From positions 4,774,001 to 4,838,000 of the forward strand of contig NZ_CP150276.1 in NCBI RefSeq assembly GCF_037977235.1: a stretch of 64,000 nt of DNA, read 5' to 3'. The stretch's first letter is position 1. Each line of letters begins with the position of its first letter. Position numbers and translations under genes: made by a program. The DNA comes from Paenibacillus sp. FSL K6-0276. GTDB lineage: Bacteria > Bacillota > Bacilli > Paenibacillales > Paenibacillaceae. A model generated the notes under the pieces. It saw only the letters and a program-made list of their open reading frames with translations, made no database searches and was not told the origin of the DNA. This document shows positions 27,795 to 35,592 of the stretch, in pieces.

Positions 27795-28004
27795 TTATGA
27801 CGATGCATGAATTTGCGGGAAATCCTGAGTCATATCATCCCCGGAGAACAGATCGTCTAGCGAACTGAGTGTGCCGTCTTCTTCAACCTGATAAACCGAC
27901 ATTTTCTCGCCGTTTACCGTCAATTCGATGAAACAGCCCCAGCAATAGAACTGGTGGGAACCGATCTTTCCGATATCTTTGGAGTTGCAGTTTGGACACT
28001 TCAT
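27795..28004 (-). CDS. Small zinc-ribbon protein (YrzR-like by position)
   Basis: 69 aa. Four cysteines in CPNCNSKDIGKIG ... FYCWGCFIEL (pattern C-x2-C ... C-x2-C) predict a zinc ribbon in the N-terminal half; the rest is acidic. ATG at 28004 has AGGTGG at the proper distance, whereas the ATG at 28013 is too close to it. It is 14 bp behind the PRC-barrel gene, likely one transcript. B. subtilis has a small gene at the same place; identity is by position and the cysteine pattern only. Confidence 0.75.
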   Translation of the reverse strand: MKCPNCNSKDIGKIGSHQFYCWGCFIELTVNGEKMSVYQVEEDGTLSSLDDLFSGDDMTQDFPQIHASS

Positions 28005-28018
28005 ATAATACATTCCAC

Positions 28019-28540
28019 CTATCCGTTAACAATATTAATGGCTTTTTGTAGCCGTTCTTCGCTCATCGCAGGAACCATTAAAGCATTCTCACCAATGGAC
28101 ATCTCGTCAGAACAAGGCAGCCATTTGCGGCCTTCGATCAAATCAGTCACAAGCCCGTCACTGATTTCCAGCGCTCCTATTGTGTTTCCCAACTTTTGGT
28201 CAAAATAAACATCAGATATTCGTCCAAGTATAGTTCCAGTTGTAGTTAGTACTTTCAAATCCTTAAGTTTGTACTTTCCTAATAGAAAAGTACAAGGTAT
28301 ATGATCGGCATCTGTCTTATCAATCGACTCTTTACTACGAATCATGACAGCATCCTCGCCGTAGGCCACAATATCTTTCCATGCCACAAATTTCACATGG
28401 CCACCAAAAAAAGATTTGCTTTCCAGTTCAATACCCGTAATGTTCCAGTTTGAATCGAGTAGTATATCGACAATCTTGCCGATTGCATTCCCCTCTTCAA
28501 CTTCATATACAGCCAAGCCGATCAGATCTTGAAGTCTCAT
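28019..28540 (-). CDS. PRC-barrel domain protein (YrrD-like)
   Basis: 173 aa with two PRC-barrel repeats: the first at about 1-75 (LIGLAVYEVEEGNAIGKIVD, GHVKFVAWKDIVAYGEDAVMI), the second at about 85-160 (GTILGRISDVYFDQKLGNTIGALEISDG). PRC barrels are small beta domains in RNA processing and photosynthetic proteins; the function of YrrD-type proteins is not established. ATG at 28540 with a modest GAGG site. Followed by the zinc-ribbon gene. Confidence 0.85.
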   Translation of the reverse strand: MRLQDLIGLAVYEVEEGNAIGKIVDILLDSNWNITGIELESKSFFGGHVKFVAWKDIVAYGEDAVMIRSKESIDKTDADHIPCTFLLGKYKLKDLKVLTTTGTILGRISDVYFDQKLGNTIGALEISDGLVTDLIEGRKWLPCSDEMSIGENALMVPAMSEERLQKAINIVNG

Positions 28541-28639
28541 GGCTGCCTCGGTCCCCTCACTTTGAGTGTACTTACGAGTTCTCAGAAAGCCAAAAGCCCG
28601 AATCGCCCCGATACAGATCGAAACCTAGAGTAACTAGTC

Positions 28640-29785
28640 TCATTTACGTAGCCGATTCAAAATGGTTTCAACTTTTCGAGCAACGTACTCGATTTCTTCA
28701 GTAGTATTACCCAAACCGATACTAAATCGAATCGCGGACTCTAAAATATTTTTGGGAAGTCCCATTGCTTTCAGAACATGAGATATTTCCAGTGATCCTG
28801 ACGTGCAAGCCGACCCACTCGCAGCCGCAATTCCCTCCATATCCAGGTTCATCAACATAACATCTGTTCCAGCCACTGGGAAGCTCAAATTCAGAATACT
28901 AGGCAAAAAATGCTCAGGATTACCGTTAAGCGAATAACTCTCCCGCCCAATCAGAGTATCCAGTTCCTCGAGTAGTCTATTGCGCAGGAGCCTCACATTC
29001 TGTTGACGTTCTGAAAGACCCGTAACCGCTATTTCAACGGCTTTGGCAAATCCAGCAGCTCCGGCTAGATTCTCTGTTCCGGCACGTCTGCCACGCTCCT
29101 GAAGGCCGCCATGAAGTCTTGGATGTAGCGGTGCTCCACTTCGAACGTATAGCCCCCCTATCCCTTGAGGCCCATAGATCTTATGAGCGGTAAAGCTCAT
29201 GTAATCTACTGGAAGCTCCCGTAATGTAATCGGAAGGGCACCAAGGGCTTGTACAGCATCTACATGGAACAGAATTCCCCGTTCTCTAGCGAGCAGACCA
29301 ATCTCCTGAATGGGCTGAACGGTGCCTACTTCATTATTGGCATACATTACGCTGATCAACACCGTGTCTTCCTGCAACGCTGCCTCTACGTCTGTGACGG
29401 TTACCCTGCCCGTCGAATCCGCAGGAAGATAGGTTACTTTGAAACCTTCCTTCTCTAGCTCTTCGCAGGTATGTAACACTGCATGATGCTCGATCTGGGT
29501 GGTGATAATGTGTTTTCCTTTATGGGAAACTGCAGGTGCCGCTCCATAGAGCGCTAAATTGTCACTCTCTGTGCCGCCTCCAGTGAACACCCACTCTTCA
29601 GGTGCGCAGCCCAAAAAGGCGGCGATATTATCGCGCGCCTCATTCAATATTCTTTTAGCTGAACGCCCGAACTGATGTACACTAGACGCATTTCCGTATT
29701 GTTCTGTCATTATATTCAACATGACCTTAGCCACTTCGGGATGAACCGGGGTTGATGCGGCGTGGTCCAAATAGATGGATTTCAT
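28640..29785 (-). CDS. Cysteine desulfurase (IscS/NifS family, YrvO-like)
   Basis: PLP enzyme that moves sulfur from cysteine to acceptors such as MnmA. 381 aa: IYLDHAASTPVHPEV at the N-terminus, EWVFTGGGTESDNLAL, PLP lysine in FTAHKIYGPQGIGG, and the catalytic Cys loop AASGSACTSGSLEISHVL near 330. The ATG at 29785 has GGAG at 8 bases; the frame remains open upstream to 29863 only because it runs into repeat copy 4. In B. subtilis the order is cymR-yrvO-mnmA; here it is separated from both by about 2 kb. Confidence 0.93.
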   Translation of the reverse strand: MKSIYLDHAASTPVHPEVAKVMLNIMTEQYGNASSVHQFGRSAKRILNEARDNIAAFLGCAPEEWVFTGGGTESDNLALYGAAPAVSHKGKHIITTQIEHHAVLHTCEELEKEGFKVTYLPADSTGRVTVTDVEAALQEDTVLISVMYANNEVGTVQPIQEIGLLARERGILFHVDAVQALGALPITLRELPVDYMSFTAHKIYGPQGIGGLYVRSGAPLHPRLHGGLQERGRRAGTENLAGAAGFAKAVEIAVTGLSERQQNVRLLRNRLLEELDTLIGRESYSLNGNPEHFLPSILNLSFPVAGTDVMLMNLDMEGIAAASGSACTSGSLEISHVLKAMGLPKNILESAIRFSIGLGNTTEEIEYVARKVETILNRLRK

Positions 29786-29827
29786 ATTCATTTCTCCGCT
29801 TCTAGAGTATAGGAAACTAGTTCTTCT

Positions 29828-29931
29828 AAAAATATAAGAAGGTATAAGTTTCACGTTATACATTATCCTTATATTTCTCGCTTAAACGCTAACCGTCCTT
29901 ATAAGGACGCCGAAGACGTTTATACTTGGAA
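29828..29931 (-). repeat. ~100 bp double-palindrome repeat, copy 4 (inverted)
   Basis: Full-length copy in the opposite orientation, 43 bp upstream of the cysteine desulfurase start. Very close to copies 1 and 3 on the minus strand (ATAAACG, TCCTTATAAGGACGG, GCGAGAAATATAAGGATAA). Confidence 0.9.
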
Positions 29932-30015
29932 CTATTAAATTATACCGCGCGAGAAGTGAGTTTTCCACAAGCGAAAGAACACAATATTGTAATCATTTCC
30001 CTATGAAAGCTAGGA

Positions 30016-30465
30016 TTATAATAGCCAATTCTCTTCAGAGGTTACCTTTATGCCATTTTTTCGAAGTAAAGCTGTAGTAACGCCATTTCCAGCTATTTTC
30101 TTCCCCTTGAATTCCCCATTATAAATCATGGCGCTGACGCATGAAGGACTGTTTTCTTTAAGCACTACCATCGTAGCTGAGACCTCTCGGGCTTTTGCAA
30201 GCGTGATATATGCACCCTCTAAATACATACCTGTAACATCTGTACCTGAACGATCCACTACTTTAGCCGTTCCTGCCAGCACATCCTCACCATTCCCACC
30301 GATGATTTCTGCTGGCTCTCTTGGCGTAGAGAAACCCCCTAGTAATTCCGGACACACTGCAATGGCTTTATTCTCATTCAAAAGGTTCTGGATCGTTTCG
30401 TCCAAACAATCCGTTCCATTATATCTTACCTTCATGCCAGCTAGACAAGAGCTTACCAGAATCAC
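30016..30465 (-). CDS. DUF523 family protein
   Basis: 149 aa, short DUF523 protein with the conserved N-terminal ILVSSCLAGMKVRYNGTD, VCPELLGGFSTPREPAEI and KENSPSCVSAMIYNGEFKG, which include three conserved cysteines. Function of this family is not established; some members are fused to DUF1722 and photolyase regions. GTG at 30465 fits GAGGTG better than TTG at 30468. Stands alone upstream of the cysteine desulfurase. Confidence 0.85.
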   Translation of the reverse strand: MILVSSCLAGMKVRYNGTDCLDETIQNLLNENKAIAVCPELLGGFSTPREPAEIIGGNGEDVLAGTAKVVDRSGTDVTGMYLEGAYITLAKAREVSATMVVLKENSPSCVSAMIYNGEFKGKKIAGNGVTTALLRKNGIKVTSEENWLL

Positions 30466-30620
30466 CAATGAGCACCTCTTTCTTCATTCATTCCGCTTCG
30501 TTTATAATAAAACGCAGGCAATCAATAGCCGTACAAGCTAAGAAATATTTCGAGCATAACATGCTGAATTTAAGCTGTAAACTGAGCGAACTTCAATCTA
30601 CTGAATGGGGAGTGTAAATA

Positions 30621-31301
30621 ATGTGCGGACGTTATACAATAACCGTCACTATGGAAGAGTTGATGGTCAGATATTTTGCGAATGATTCAACCATTGTCCA
30701 CTACGCCCCAAAATATAACGCTGCACCCATGCAGCAAATTCCGGCAGTCATTAACACAGGTTCCAGCAATAAGCTTGGAGAACTGCGCTGGGGTCTGGTT
30801 CCTTCATGGGCCAAAGATGACAAAATCGGCAGTAAAATGATCAACGCCCGGGCAGAATCACTGCTAGAAAAGCCTTCTTTCAAGCGATTAGTAAGCTCAC
30901 GACGCTGCATCCTCCCATCTGATGGATTCTACGAATGGAAGGTGCAGGGCAGCAACAAACAACCCATGCGAATCGTGATGCACGATGGGGGTATTTTCTC
31001 CATGGCCGGATTGTATGATATTCGGATGGACCCGGAAGGGAATAAACTAAGTACCTGCACTATTATAACTACTACTCCGAACGATCTTATGGCTGAAATT
31101 CATAACCGCATGCCGGTTATTTTGAAACCTGAGGATGAGGCAGAATGGCTGAGTCGGGATAATCAGGACGCGACCTCGCTAATGAAGCTTCTTAAACCGT
31201 ATGATCAAAATCAAATGAGAGCCTATCCGGTTTCCACTGCAGTGGGAAATGTTCGCAATGATACGAAGGAATTAATTAAAGCTAAAGATAATGCAGTATA
31301 A
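30621..31301 (+). CDS. SRAP family protein (YedK/HMCES-like)
   Basis: Forms a stable crosslink to abasic sites in single-stranded DNA via its N-terminal cysteine, protecting replication forks. 226 aa: MCGRYTIT with catalytic Cys2, YNAAPMQQIP, RWGLVPSWAKD, INARAESLLEKPSF (conserved Glu), RRCILPSDGFYEWK and IHNRMPVIL with the conserved His. The initiating Met must be removed for activity. ATG at 30621 behind GGGGAGTG. Monocistronic, plus strand. Confidence 0.94.
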   Translation: MCGRYTITVTMEELMVRYFANDSTIVHYAPKYNAAPMQQIPAVINTGSSNKLGELRWGLVPSWAKDDKIGSKMINARAESLLEKPSFKRLVSSRRCILPSDGFYEWKVQGSNKQPMRIVMHDGGIFSMAGLYDIRMDPEGNKLSTCTIITTTPNDLMAEIHNRMPVILKPEDEAEWLSRDNQDATSLMKLLKPYDQNQMRAYPVSTAVGNVRNDTKELIKAKDNAV

Positions 31302-31353
31302 AGTAGGCTTTATTAAATAAACCAAAAAAGGCATGGAGGGAGGAATAAAATAA

Positions 31354-31590
31354 ATGGAGAATCTACAATTAAGATTGGAAGAACCATCAGACTATACAGC
31401 TGTTGAACAATTAACCAGAGAAGCCTTTGATCCGGATTATTACAGTAGATATGGTTTTGTTCCAGCCGAAACGTATAGCATTGGGAAAGCAGATAATATG
31501 TATGCCGTACCTCTGCAGGCTTACGAATTGTATAGCGGCGCTTAGGCGGATTCTAGGGGTCGTTTTTACGAAGATCATGTCTCGATATCA
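31354..31590 (+). pseudogene. Internally deleted GNAT acetyltransferase remnant
   Basis: The 63-codon frame joins an acetyltransferase N-terminus (LRLEEPSDYTAVEQLTREAF, residues 1-26) straight to a C-terminal segment (YYSRYGFVPAETYSIGKADN). In intact GNAT proteins of this kind about 100 residues with the acetyl-CoA loop lie between. A TAG stops the frame at 31543-31545, but the same frame goes on with ADSRGRFYEDH, which is the expected family continuation. So there is one in-frame deletion and one nonsense mutation. A strong GGAGGGAGG site is still present. Confidence 0.8.
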
Positions 31591-31730
31591 ATCCTGCGTC
31601 CCATCAATTGATGATACATCTGTAGAAATCTGTCAGCATATGCCACTCACCATTCGTCCTGATCCTGGCCCACAGCATTGGATCATGCATTATTCCGATG
31701 TAGTCATTACATGATTGGCTGTCACATAAT

Positions 31731-31775
31731 AAAAAAGTCTATTGCCTGTGATTTGGATTGGGCAATAGACTTTTT
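31731..31775. terminator. Bidirectional intrinsic terminator (cymR side)
   Basis: AAAAAGTCTATTGCC / GGGCAATAGACTTTTT, a 14-bp stem with A and T runs on opposite sides, between the pseudogene and cymR. Confidence 0.92.
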
Positions 31776-31813
31776 GGTGTGGGTAAGCTGAGATATAACC
31801 TTCTCAGAATCCC

Positions 31814-32233
31814 CTAGATATAGAACATATAGTTATCTTCCAAGCTCTCTTCTTTAAAATTAATCAAGTCATGAAGTGTTGTGGAATCCAGTACATCAGC
31901 AATGCTGTCGCGAATACGCAACCATAAATCGCGTTTTGCCGCATCGTCTTCTTCAGTGAAATCAACTGGAGAAATCGGACCCTCCAGTACACGAATGATG
32001 TCACCCGCTGTGATAGCACTGGCCTCACATGATAAAATGTATCCACCGTATGCACCACGAATACTTTTTACAAGTCCTGCGTTACGCAGAGGAGCAATTA
32101 GTTGCTCCAGATAATGCTCGGAAAGTCCATTTTTCTCAGCGATACTCTTAAGTGAGGTCGGTCCTTCACCAAATTTCAGTGCAAGCTCCATCATAATTGT
32201 TAGTCCGTAACGTCCTTTGGTTGATATTTTCAA
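31814..32233 (-). CDS. cymR: Rrf2-family cysteine metabolism repressor CymR
   Basis: Repressor of sulfur/cysteine genes that acts in complex with CysK in B. subtilis. 139 aa: winged-helix MKISTKGRYGLTIMMELAL, SLKSIAEKNGLSEHYLEQL and LVKSIRGAYGGYIL. No Cys cluster for iron-sulfur binding is present in the loop where IscR/NsrR have it, which supports CymR. TTG start at 32233 with AAAGAGGTG. Divergent from mnmA, rather than in line with it as in B. subtilis. Confidence 0.9.
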   Translation of the reverse strand: MKISTKGRYGLTIMMELALKFGEGPTSLKSIAEKNGLSEHYLEQLIAPLRNAGLVKSIRGAYGGYILSCEASAITAGDIIRVLEGPISPVDFTEEDDAAKRDLWLRIRDSIADVLDSTTLHDLINFKEESLEDNYMFYI

Positions 32234-32387
32234 AGGGGCACCTCTTTCGGTTTAGTTTCTAGTTATTGTATACTATTGATTTGGTAAGTCATGCGTTTGT
32301 CATATCAAGGTATTCCGATGATTACTCTTAGTTTATGTTATCATATTCGAAGTCACAAATGAAATGGCAAACGAAACATTTTGCAAG

Positions 32388-32414
32388 AATGTTCACCCCT
32401 GGTGGACATTTTTC
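32388..32414 (+). terminator. Hairpin plus T-run upstream of mnmA
   Basis: ATGTTCACC-CCT-GGTGGACAT followed by TTTTT in the plus direction, 112 bp before the mnmA start. No T-box or known leader motif surrounds it. It may attenuate mnmA or end an antisense/short transcript from the cymR side. Confidence 0.5.
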
Positions 32415-32525
32415 TATTCTCTGCCTCTTATTTTAGGGTTTACAGTAGACAGGTATGTTATAATACATTTTGAGCCGGGTGTTCCATGAATGACCGGTAT
32501 TTTGGGTACAGAAATGGTGATTACG

Positions 32526-33647
32526 ATGACAAAAGCAAAACAAGACACCCGTGTCGTCGTCGGCATGTCCGGAGGGGTCGATTCCTCCGTCACGGCGCTT
32601 CTGCTCAAGCAGCAGGGCTATGACGTCATCGGCATCTTCATGAAAAATTGGGACGATACCGACGAATTCGGAGTATGTACGGCCGAAAGCGATGCGGAGG
32701 ATGTTCGCCGCGTATGCGAGCAGATTGATATTCCTTACTATACCGTTAATTTCGAGAAGGAATACTTCGACAAAGTATTTTCTTATTTTCTCGATGAATA
32801 TAAGGCAGGCCGGACGCCTAATCCAGACGTCATGTGCAACCGAGAGATCAAGTTCGGAGAGTTCCTGAACAAAGCCCTTCAGCTTGGCGCCGATTATGTG
32901 GCGACTGGACATTATGCACGTGTTATAGAAGAAGATGGTGTGTACAAGCTGCTCCGCGGTGTAGACAACAATAAAGACCAGACCTATTTCTTGAACGCGC
33001 TGGGGCAGTATCAACTCTCTAAAGCAATGTTCCCGATTGGTCATCTTCCGAAACCGGAAGTACGGAGAATTGCCGAAGAAGCTGGACTCTATACTGCCAA
33101 GAAAAAAGACAGCACAGGTGTCTGCTTCATCGGTGAACGGAACTTCCGTGAATTCCTTAGTCAGTATCTCCCTGCACAATCGGGTGATATGGTAGATATA
33201 GCAACTGGAGAAATCAAAGGCCGCCACGATGGACTTATGTACTATACATTGGGTCAGCGCCAAGGCCTTGGCATTGGTGGCTCCGGTAACGGCGAACCTT
33301 GGTTTGTAGCCGAGAAAGACCTTAGCCGCAACATTCTTTATGTAGTTCAAGGAGACAAACATCACAGCCTGTACTCCACTAGTCTGATTGCCTCCGGTGT
33401 AAACTGGATTAACGGGCAAGAGCTAGGTCATGAGCCGCTAAAATGCACCGCCAAATTCCGGTATCGCCAGCCTGATCAGGGCGTAACCCTTACCGCACGG
33501 GAAGACGGAACGATAAACGTAGATTTTGATGTTCCTCAAAAAGCGATTACGCCTGGCCAAGCCGTTGTCTTCTATCTCGGCGAACAATGTCTCGGTGGCG
33601 GCACAATCGAATATGCCGAAAAGGTTGTTCCTTCAGCGCAAGCTTAA
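32526..33647 (+). CDS. mnmA: tRNA-specific 2-thiouridylase MnmA
   Basis: Thiolates U34 of tRNA Lys/Glu/Gln, taking sulfur from a cysteine desulfurase. 373 aa from the chosen start: PP-loop VVVGMSGGVDSSVTALLL, catalytic Cys in NPDVMCNREIKF and second Cys in STGVCFIGERNF, then the C-terminal beta-barrel domains. Several in-frame starts exist (32490, 32514, 32526); none has a strong ribosome binding site, and 32526 is chosen because it gives the usual short N-terminus. Its terminator appears to have been split by the IS1182 insertion. Confidence 0.93.
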   Translation: MTKAKQDTRVVVGMSGGVDSSVTALLLKQQGYDVIGIFMKNWDDTDEFGVCTAESDAEDVRRVCEQIDIPYYTVNFEKEYFDKVFSYFLDEYKAGRTPNPDVMCNREIKFGEFLNKALQLGADYVATGHYARVIEEDGVYKLLRGVDNNKDQTYFLNALGQYQLSKAMFPIGHLPKPEVRRIAEEAGLYTAKKKDSTGVCFIGERNFREFLSQYLPAQSGDMVDIATGEIKGRHDGLMYYTLGQRQGLGIGGSGNGEPWFVAEKDLSRNILYVVQGDKHHSLYSTSLIASGVNWINGQELGHEPLKCTAKFRYRQPDQGVTLTAREDGTINVDFDVPQKAITPGQAVVFYLGEQCLGGGTIEYAEKVVPSAQA

Positions 33648-33699
33648 GTGTATTCTATAACTCACAACATCAACCCTAACATACGAAAACCTAAGAAAT

Positions 33700-33718
33700 A
33701 GCTGTATTTGATACAGCT
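33700..33718. repeat. 19-bp target duplication, left
   Basis: AGCTGTATTTGATACAGCT, identical to 35277-35295 on the other side of the IS element. Itself a palindrome with a TTG centre. Confidence 0.88.
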
Positions 33719-33830
33719 CAGGCTGTCGAGAAAGTCTCGACAGCCTTCTTTATGTCTTAATAATTTTACACGACACCGCGTTAATGTTGTATAATATAGG
33801 TAACTATTTATAGAACGGATGGTGATTTGT

Positions 33831-34403
33831 ATGTTGCGTTCCAACCGAGAAAAACAACAAGCGTACGAGTTTGTCTCTATCGAAGATTTAGTTCCTCAAG
33901 ATCATTTGCTACGAAAAGTAGATAAGTATATTGATTTTTCCTTTATCGATGAAAAAGTTAGGCCGTTGTACTGCGCAGATAACGGACGTCCTGCTGTTGA
34001 TCCAGTTATCTTATTTAAGATGATTTTTCTTGGATACTTTTACGGCATTCGTTCCGAACGTCAATTGGAGCGAGAGATCCAAACCAATTTGGCGTACCGC
34101 TGGTTTTTAGGACTGGGATTAACCGACAAGGTTCCAGACCATACGACTATTAGTTGGAACCGGCGAACCCGATTTAAAGATACGAACATTTTTCAGGACA
34201 TTTTCGATGAGATTGTTCTTCAGGCTATTTCGCACCGGATGGTCGGTGGACGGGTTCTCGTGACCGACTCAACCCATGTAAAAGCAAATGCGAATAAACA
34301 CCAGTACACCAAACAACAAGTACTGCAGAACACCAAAGATTACGTGAATGAACTCAACGCTGCTGTGGCCGAAGACCGGAAAGAGCATGGAAAAAAGCCC
34401 TGA
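33831..34403 (+). CDS. IS1182 transposase, N-terminal frame
   Basis: 191 residues from MLRSNREKQQAYEFVSIEDL; contains the IS1182 DUF772 N-terminal region (VRPLYCADNGRPAVDPVILF) and the first catalytic Asp region VLVTDSTHVKANANK. It ends at TGA 34401-34403, directly after GGA AAA AAG CCC. The heptamer A_AAA_AAG at 34391-34397 is in the right frame for a -1 slip that would continue into the next frame. Confidence 0.88.
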   Translation: MLRSNREKQQAYEFVSIEDLVPQDHLLRKVDKYIDFSFIDEKVRPLYCADNGRPAVDPVILFKMIFLGYFYGIRSERQLEREIQTNLAYRWFLGLGLTDKVPDHTTISWNRRTRFKDTNIFQDIFDEIVLQAISHRMVGGRVLVTDSTHVKANANKHQYTKQQVLQNTKDYVNELNAAVAEDRKEHGKKP

Positions 34404-35191
34404 AACCAAGAGAGGAAGTGAACGAGGAGAAAGAGATTAAAGTGAGCAAGACCGACCCAGATAGTGGATATATGATCCGGGATGGCAAACCGGAGGGCTT
34501 CTTTTATCTAGATCACCGTACCGTAGATACCAAATACAATCTCATTACCGATGTACATGTAACGCCCGGCAATGTTCATGATTCCGTGCCATATTTGTCG
34601 CGTTTAGACCGTCAGCAAGAACGTTTTGGATTTAAGATTGAAGCCGTTGCGCTCGATTCAGGTTACTTAACCACACCGATTTGTCGAGGATTACAAAGCC
34701 GAAAGATTTTTGCGGTGATTGCACACCGGAGATTTCATCCCAAGCAAGGATTGTTTCCGAAATGGAAGTTCACCTTTGATGCCGAGCGAAATTTGTATGT
34801 TTGTCCAGCCAGTCATGAACTGAATTACCGGACCACAGACCGAAAGGGTTACCGGCAGTATGCTTCTGATCCGGACCATTGTAAGAGTTGCCCATTGCTG
34901 GACCAATGCACTCAGTCCCGAAATCACCGAAAGGTGGTGACCCGGCACGTCTGGGAGGACAGCAAGGAATGGGTGCGGAATAACCGACTCAGTAAGTCGG
35001 GCAAGCAACTGTACCGCAAACGAAAAGAGACGATTGAGCGAAGCTTCGCGGATGCTAAAGAGCTCCATGGGTTTCGCTATTGCCGGTTGCGCGGACTTCC
35101 GAATGTCAGAGAACAGGCACTGATGACGGCAGCCGTGCAGAACATGAAGAAGATGGCGATCCACCTGGATCGCCTGGAACAGAGGGGGTAA
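34397..35191 (+). CDS. IS1182 transposase, C-terminal frame (-1)
   Basis: In the -1 frame after the slippery heptamer the protein continues ALKPREEVNEEKEIKVSKTD, then GFFYLDHRTVDTKYNLI, the second catalytic region VALDSGYLTTP, a Cys cluster CPASHEL...CKSCPLLDQC and the Glu region ERSFADAKELHGFRYCRLRG. The catalytic DDE set is complete if both frames are joined. Either a programmed frameshift or a one-base loss in a C-run separates the halves. Confidence 0.85.
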   Translation, partial: ALKPREEVNEEKEIKVSKTDPDSGYMIRDGKPEGFFYLDHRTVDTKYNLITDVHVTPGNVHDSVPYLSRLDRQQERFGFKIEAVALDSGYLTTPICRGLQSRKIFAVIAHRRFHPKQGLFPKWKFTFDAERNLYVCPASHELNYRTTDRKGYRQYASDPDHCKSCPLLDQCTQSRNHRKVVTRHVWEDSKEWVRNNRLSKSGKQLYRKRKETIERSFADAKELHGFRYCRLRGLPNVREQALMTAAVQNMKKMAIHLDRLEQRG

Positions 35192-35276
35192 CCCCCGCCC
35201 TTTTCCGATTCTACTTATGCCAGAACCTAAAAAGAAACCCGCGGTCGTAAAATGACCTGGGTTTCTCGACACTCTG

Positions 35277-35458
35277 AGCTGTATTTGATACAGCTATTTC
35301 TTGTTTTCAGAATCCCTTTTCGATTTAGTTGTATGATGTACAGTTAAAATCATCCAACATCCCTTTTTCGTCTTCACATCCCAAAAATAGATGTATGAAA
35401 TGCAGTTATATTACATTATCAACCCTAAAATGAGGTTTTAGTTGTATGAAATACAACT
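35277..35458. repeat. Array of 19-bp palindromes
   Basis: Four units of the type AG-Y-TGTAT-NNN-ATACA-R-CT at 35277-35295, 35327-35345, 35389-35407 and 35440-35458, spaced 50-62 bp. The first is also the duplicated IS target. TCAACCCTAA occurs both before the left target copy (33670 region) and before the last unit (35418), so longer ~55-bp units are likely. Confidence 0.75.
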
Positions 35459-35506
35459 AACTGACCTCGAAGCGAATAATAGCCAAGAGAGCGATTCAAA
35501 TAGAAA

Positions 35507-35551
35507 CAAAAAAACAGCAGTTCAGAAATCTCTCCCTGAACTGCTATTCTG
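35507..35551 (-). terminator. Intrinsic terminator of the peptide ABC operon
   Basis: Minus-strand stem AGCAGTTCAG / CTGAACTGCT with a T7 run, 42 bp after the stop of the binding protein gene. Confidence 0.92.
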
Positions 35552-35592
35552 TATACTACTGTTTGTTTTAATCTAACTCCCTCTATTTCTAC

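Larger units (their letters stand above)
33719..35276 (+). mobile_element. IS1182-family insertion sequence
   Basis: 1558 bp bounded by imperfect inverted repeats (left CAGGCTGTCGAGAAAG, right on the other strand CAGAGTGTCGAGAAAC) and an exact 19-bp direct repeat. The left end carries an internal hairpin GGCTGTCGAGA / TCTCGACAGCC (33721-33745) which may block outside transcription. A transposase promoter is likely: TATAAT at 33790-33795 with TTTACA 19 bases upstream. The transposase reading frame is split; see the two entries below. Confidence 0.93.

Noticed and set aside
29786..29863. N-terminal extension of the cysteine desulfurase
   Set aside because: The extra codons are encoded by repeat copy 4 and its flank; ribosome binding site and homology put the start at 29785.
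31575..31715. Additional gene fragment after the acetyltransferase remnant
   Set aside because: The frame ending HWIMHYSDVVIT could be a gene remnant but I could not assign it to any family.
32433..33419. 328-codon minus-strand frame opposite mnmA
   Set aside because: Antisense shadow of a well-conserved gene; the translation shows no family features.
34691..35272. 193-codon minus-strand frame within the IS element
   Set aside because: It is the antisense shadow of the transposase C-terminal frame.
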